Assembly (NCBI RefSeq): GCF_003286085.1
Contig: NW_020825289.1
Location: 12,276,001-12,340,000 of the forward strand
Origin: Drosophila persimilis
Taxonomy: Eukaryota; Arthropoda; Insecta; Diptera; Drosophilidae
Reading direction: 5' to 3'
Length of the DNA: 64,000 nucleotides
Under the pieces are notes generated by a model. That model was not told the origin of the DNA, did no database searches, and saw nothing but the letters and a program-made list of their open reading frames with translations. The translations under genes were made by a program, and so were the position numbers. Below are positions 62,601 to 64,000 of the stretch, one piece after another. The stretch's first letter is position 1, and each line of letters starts with the position of its first letter.

Positions 62601-64000
62601 CGTGCAGCGGAGTAATTCGAAGCAATTCAACCGAATCGGTGTATCACTGTGTATCTGCCATTCAAGGGGGTTTCGCAATCAAGTTGTCGCGACGACGGCG
62701 CCCGGCATGCAGATGCAAAGATTAAATGGCATTCTTGCTGCTCATCCTGCCCCCCCTCTCCACCCCCCCCGCCCAGTACTCAGACGTTTCTGGCACCGCC
62801 CAATCGTAGCCAGGGCTGCCTGCATTGATTTATTGCAAATTGATGGTGTCAGTGAATTGGCTGTCGCGTTTTTCATTTGGACGAGCGATCAATGCAAATT
62901 CGCTCCTCGATGCACATCACGTGGCATCGTTTTCCACTTATGTACCCAAGAGGGGAAGTGGCAGCTGGGAGGGCCTGAGAGGTATTGGCAATGGTAATGG
63001 TCGTAAAAGGGGCGATATCTGTTTTGCCTTTAAATCAAGGAGCGGAGTGAACGGACAAGAAAACTGCTTAAAAGTGCAAAAGGCGCTGAAGCAGTGCAAA
63101 GTGAGTGTCGTACGGTATGAAGCAGTGGCAGAAGAAAGCAGTAAATCAAACATACACACACACACACACATATACCATATTCCGTATTCCATATTCAGTG
63201 CACCCATAAGTTAAGGGATATGCCTTCCCTCGTGTCTCATCAACACAACTCGAGGCGCACCCGCGTTTCCTCATTGATTTCACTGCACACAGACATTTTT
63301 TTCGGAGTTGCTGCTCCTTGGCACATTTCAAATGTTACAAATGAGCGTGCGGCACACGCTCCCGTTGCCAGCAGCCATGTGCAAGCACAGGACACATGTT
63401 GCGACTGCAGCTGGCGCCCCGCCCCCTAATAATATATGCAGAGCACTAACGACGCCAGTACGAGTAATAAAAATTCATGAGACTGTGGCCGGCAAGAATT
63501 GCGACTGCGATAAGGCGCCAGAGTGTGGCTCCGGGTGTGGGTGTGGCAGTGCTTAATGTGCGAATGCATACGAAAACGTTTCGACATGGCAGGGCCCGTC
63601 CTGAGGTCACAGCCTTTGCGAAATGCACAGGCGCCAGAGTTAATTGCCACCACACGGCGTATGCGTGATTTGCCCGAATTCGCCTCAAAGTATGCAATTG
63701 TTATTGACCACAGACATGGACCGCACCGCCATGCCCACGGCCCCACCAGAGACCTGAGGGAAAATGCGAAAACAAAGAAATGAAAGAAAAAGTTCAAATG
63801 CACAAAGTTCGGTGTTCGGGGCTCAGACCACAAGAATGGTAGCGAGAGAAAAAGTTTAAAATTCAAACAGCAAACTGAAACTCACACGGAGACCCCGCTT
63901 TGGAGCCCCGCATCAGCGCCTGCCACCGACTGCCACCGATTCCGACACAGAGGCCGCTCCGAAACAGAGAGAAAACACAGTGATAATTAAACTTTTGACA

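Larger units (their letters stand above)
47035..64000. other. Long non-coding stretch, probable 5' intron or upstream region of the STAC gene
   Basis: Seventeen kilobases without a convincing exon. The acceptor CTCTTGCAG just above 47034 shows that the 47.0-kb exon is internal, or has a spliced leader, so transcription must start somewhere in or beyond this stretch. It holds many simple repeats, for example (CA)n at 47544-47563, GGCAGT/GGCAGC at 48172-48220, (GT)n at 53644-53672 and (GT)n at 60784-60806. A weak coding candidate on the minus strand at 57028-56830 is described under findings. Confidence 0.55.

Noticed and set aside
63426..63866. 146-codon minus-strand frame near the right end
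   Set aside because: Low-quality composition, no ATG context or family resemblance, and competing frames of similar length on both strands.
1..64000. tRNA, rRNA or snRNA genes
   Set aside because: No cloverleaf with A/B box promoters, or known RNA gene sequence, was recognised by eye; a covariance-model scan would be needed for certainty.

Overview
The window is insect nuclear DNA, almost certainly from a Drosophila, and most likely outside the melanogaster subgroup. The evidence is short GT-AG introns (59 to 150 bp) next to multi-kilobase ones, many CAG/CAA glutamine runs in coding DNA, dinucleotide and TATG/CATA microsatellites, and orthologues of fly genes. No bacterial, plasmid or phage features are present. 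Exon borders below were worked out by eye from GT/AG signals and phase continuity; none was checked against transcripts.

Layout. (1) 1-5718: non-coding, upstream of or intronic to gene 1. (2) 5719-9340, plus strand: the last three coding exons of a secreted, very glutamine-rich protein; its first exon was not found. (3) 9341-13075: intergenic DNA and the 5' leader of gene 2. (4) 13076-22639, plus strand: a five-exon gene for a single-pass membrane protein with a CUB-like ectodomain, a degenerate LDL-receptor class A module and two PPxY motifs in its tail. (5) 23318-25296, minus strand, tail-to-tail with gene 2: a complete eight-exon collagen-type prolyl 4-hydroxylase alpha subunit. A 73-bp piece of the gene 2 3' UTR is duplicated on its far side. 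(6) 29812-47034, minus strand: a STAC-family gene (C1 domain plus two SH3 domains, fly Stacl/Dstac, adaptor of L-type calcium channels). Several alternative first, cassette and terminal exons lie between the C1 and SH3 exons. (7) 47035-64000: 17 kb with no convincing exon, probably the 5' intron or upstream region of the STAC gene.

The most notable observation is at the end of the STAC gene. The second SH3 domain ends at a UGA stop in the context UGA-C, and the same frame then stays open for 809 more codons with strongly protein-like content and no good ATG near its start. This is either one of the longest stop-codon readthrough extensions one could expect in a fly, or a second C-terminus reached through an acceptor (TGACAG) placed right after the stop in the same phase. 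The exons that can join C1 to SH3 share one splice phase, and many begin with CA, so the locus looks like a modular isoform generator.
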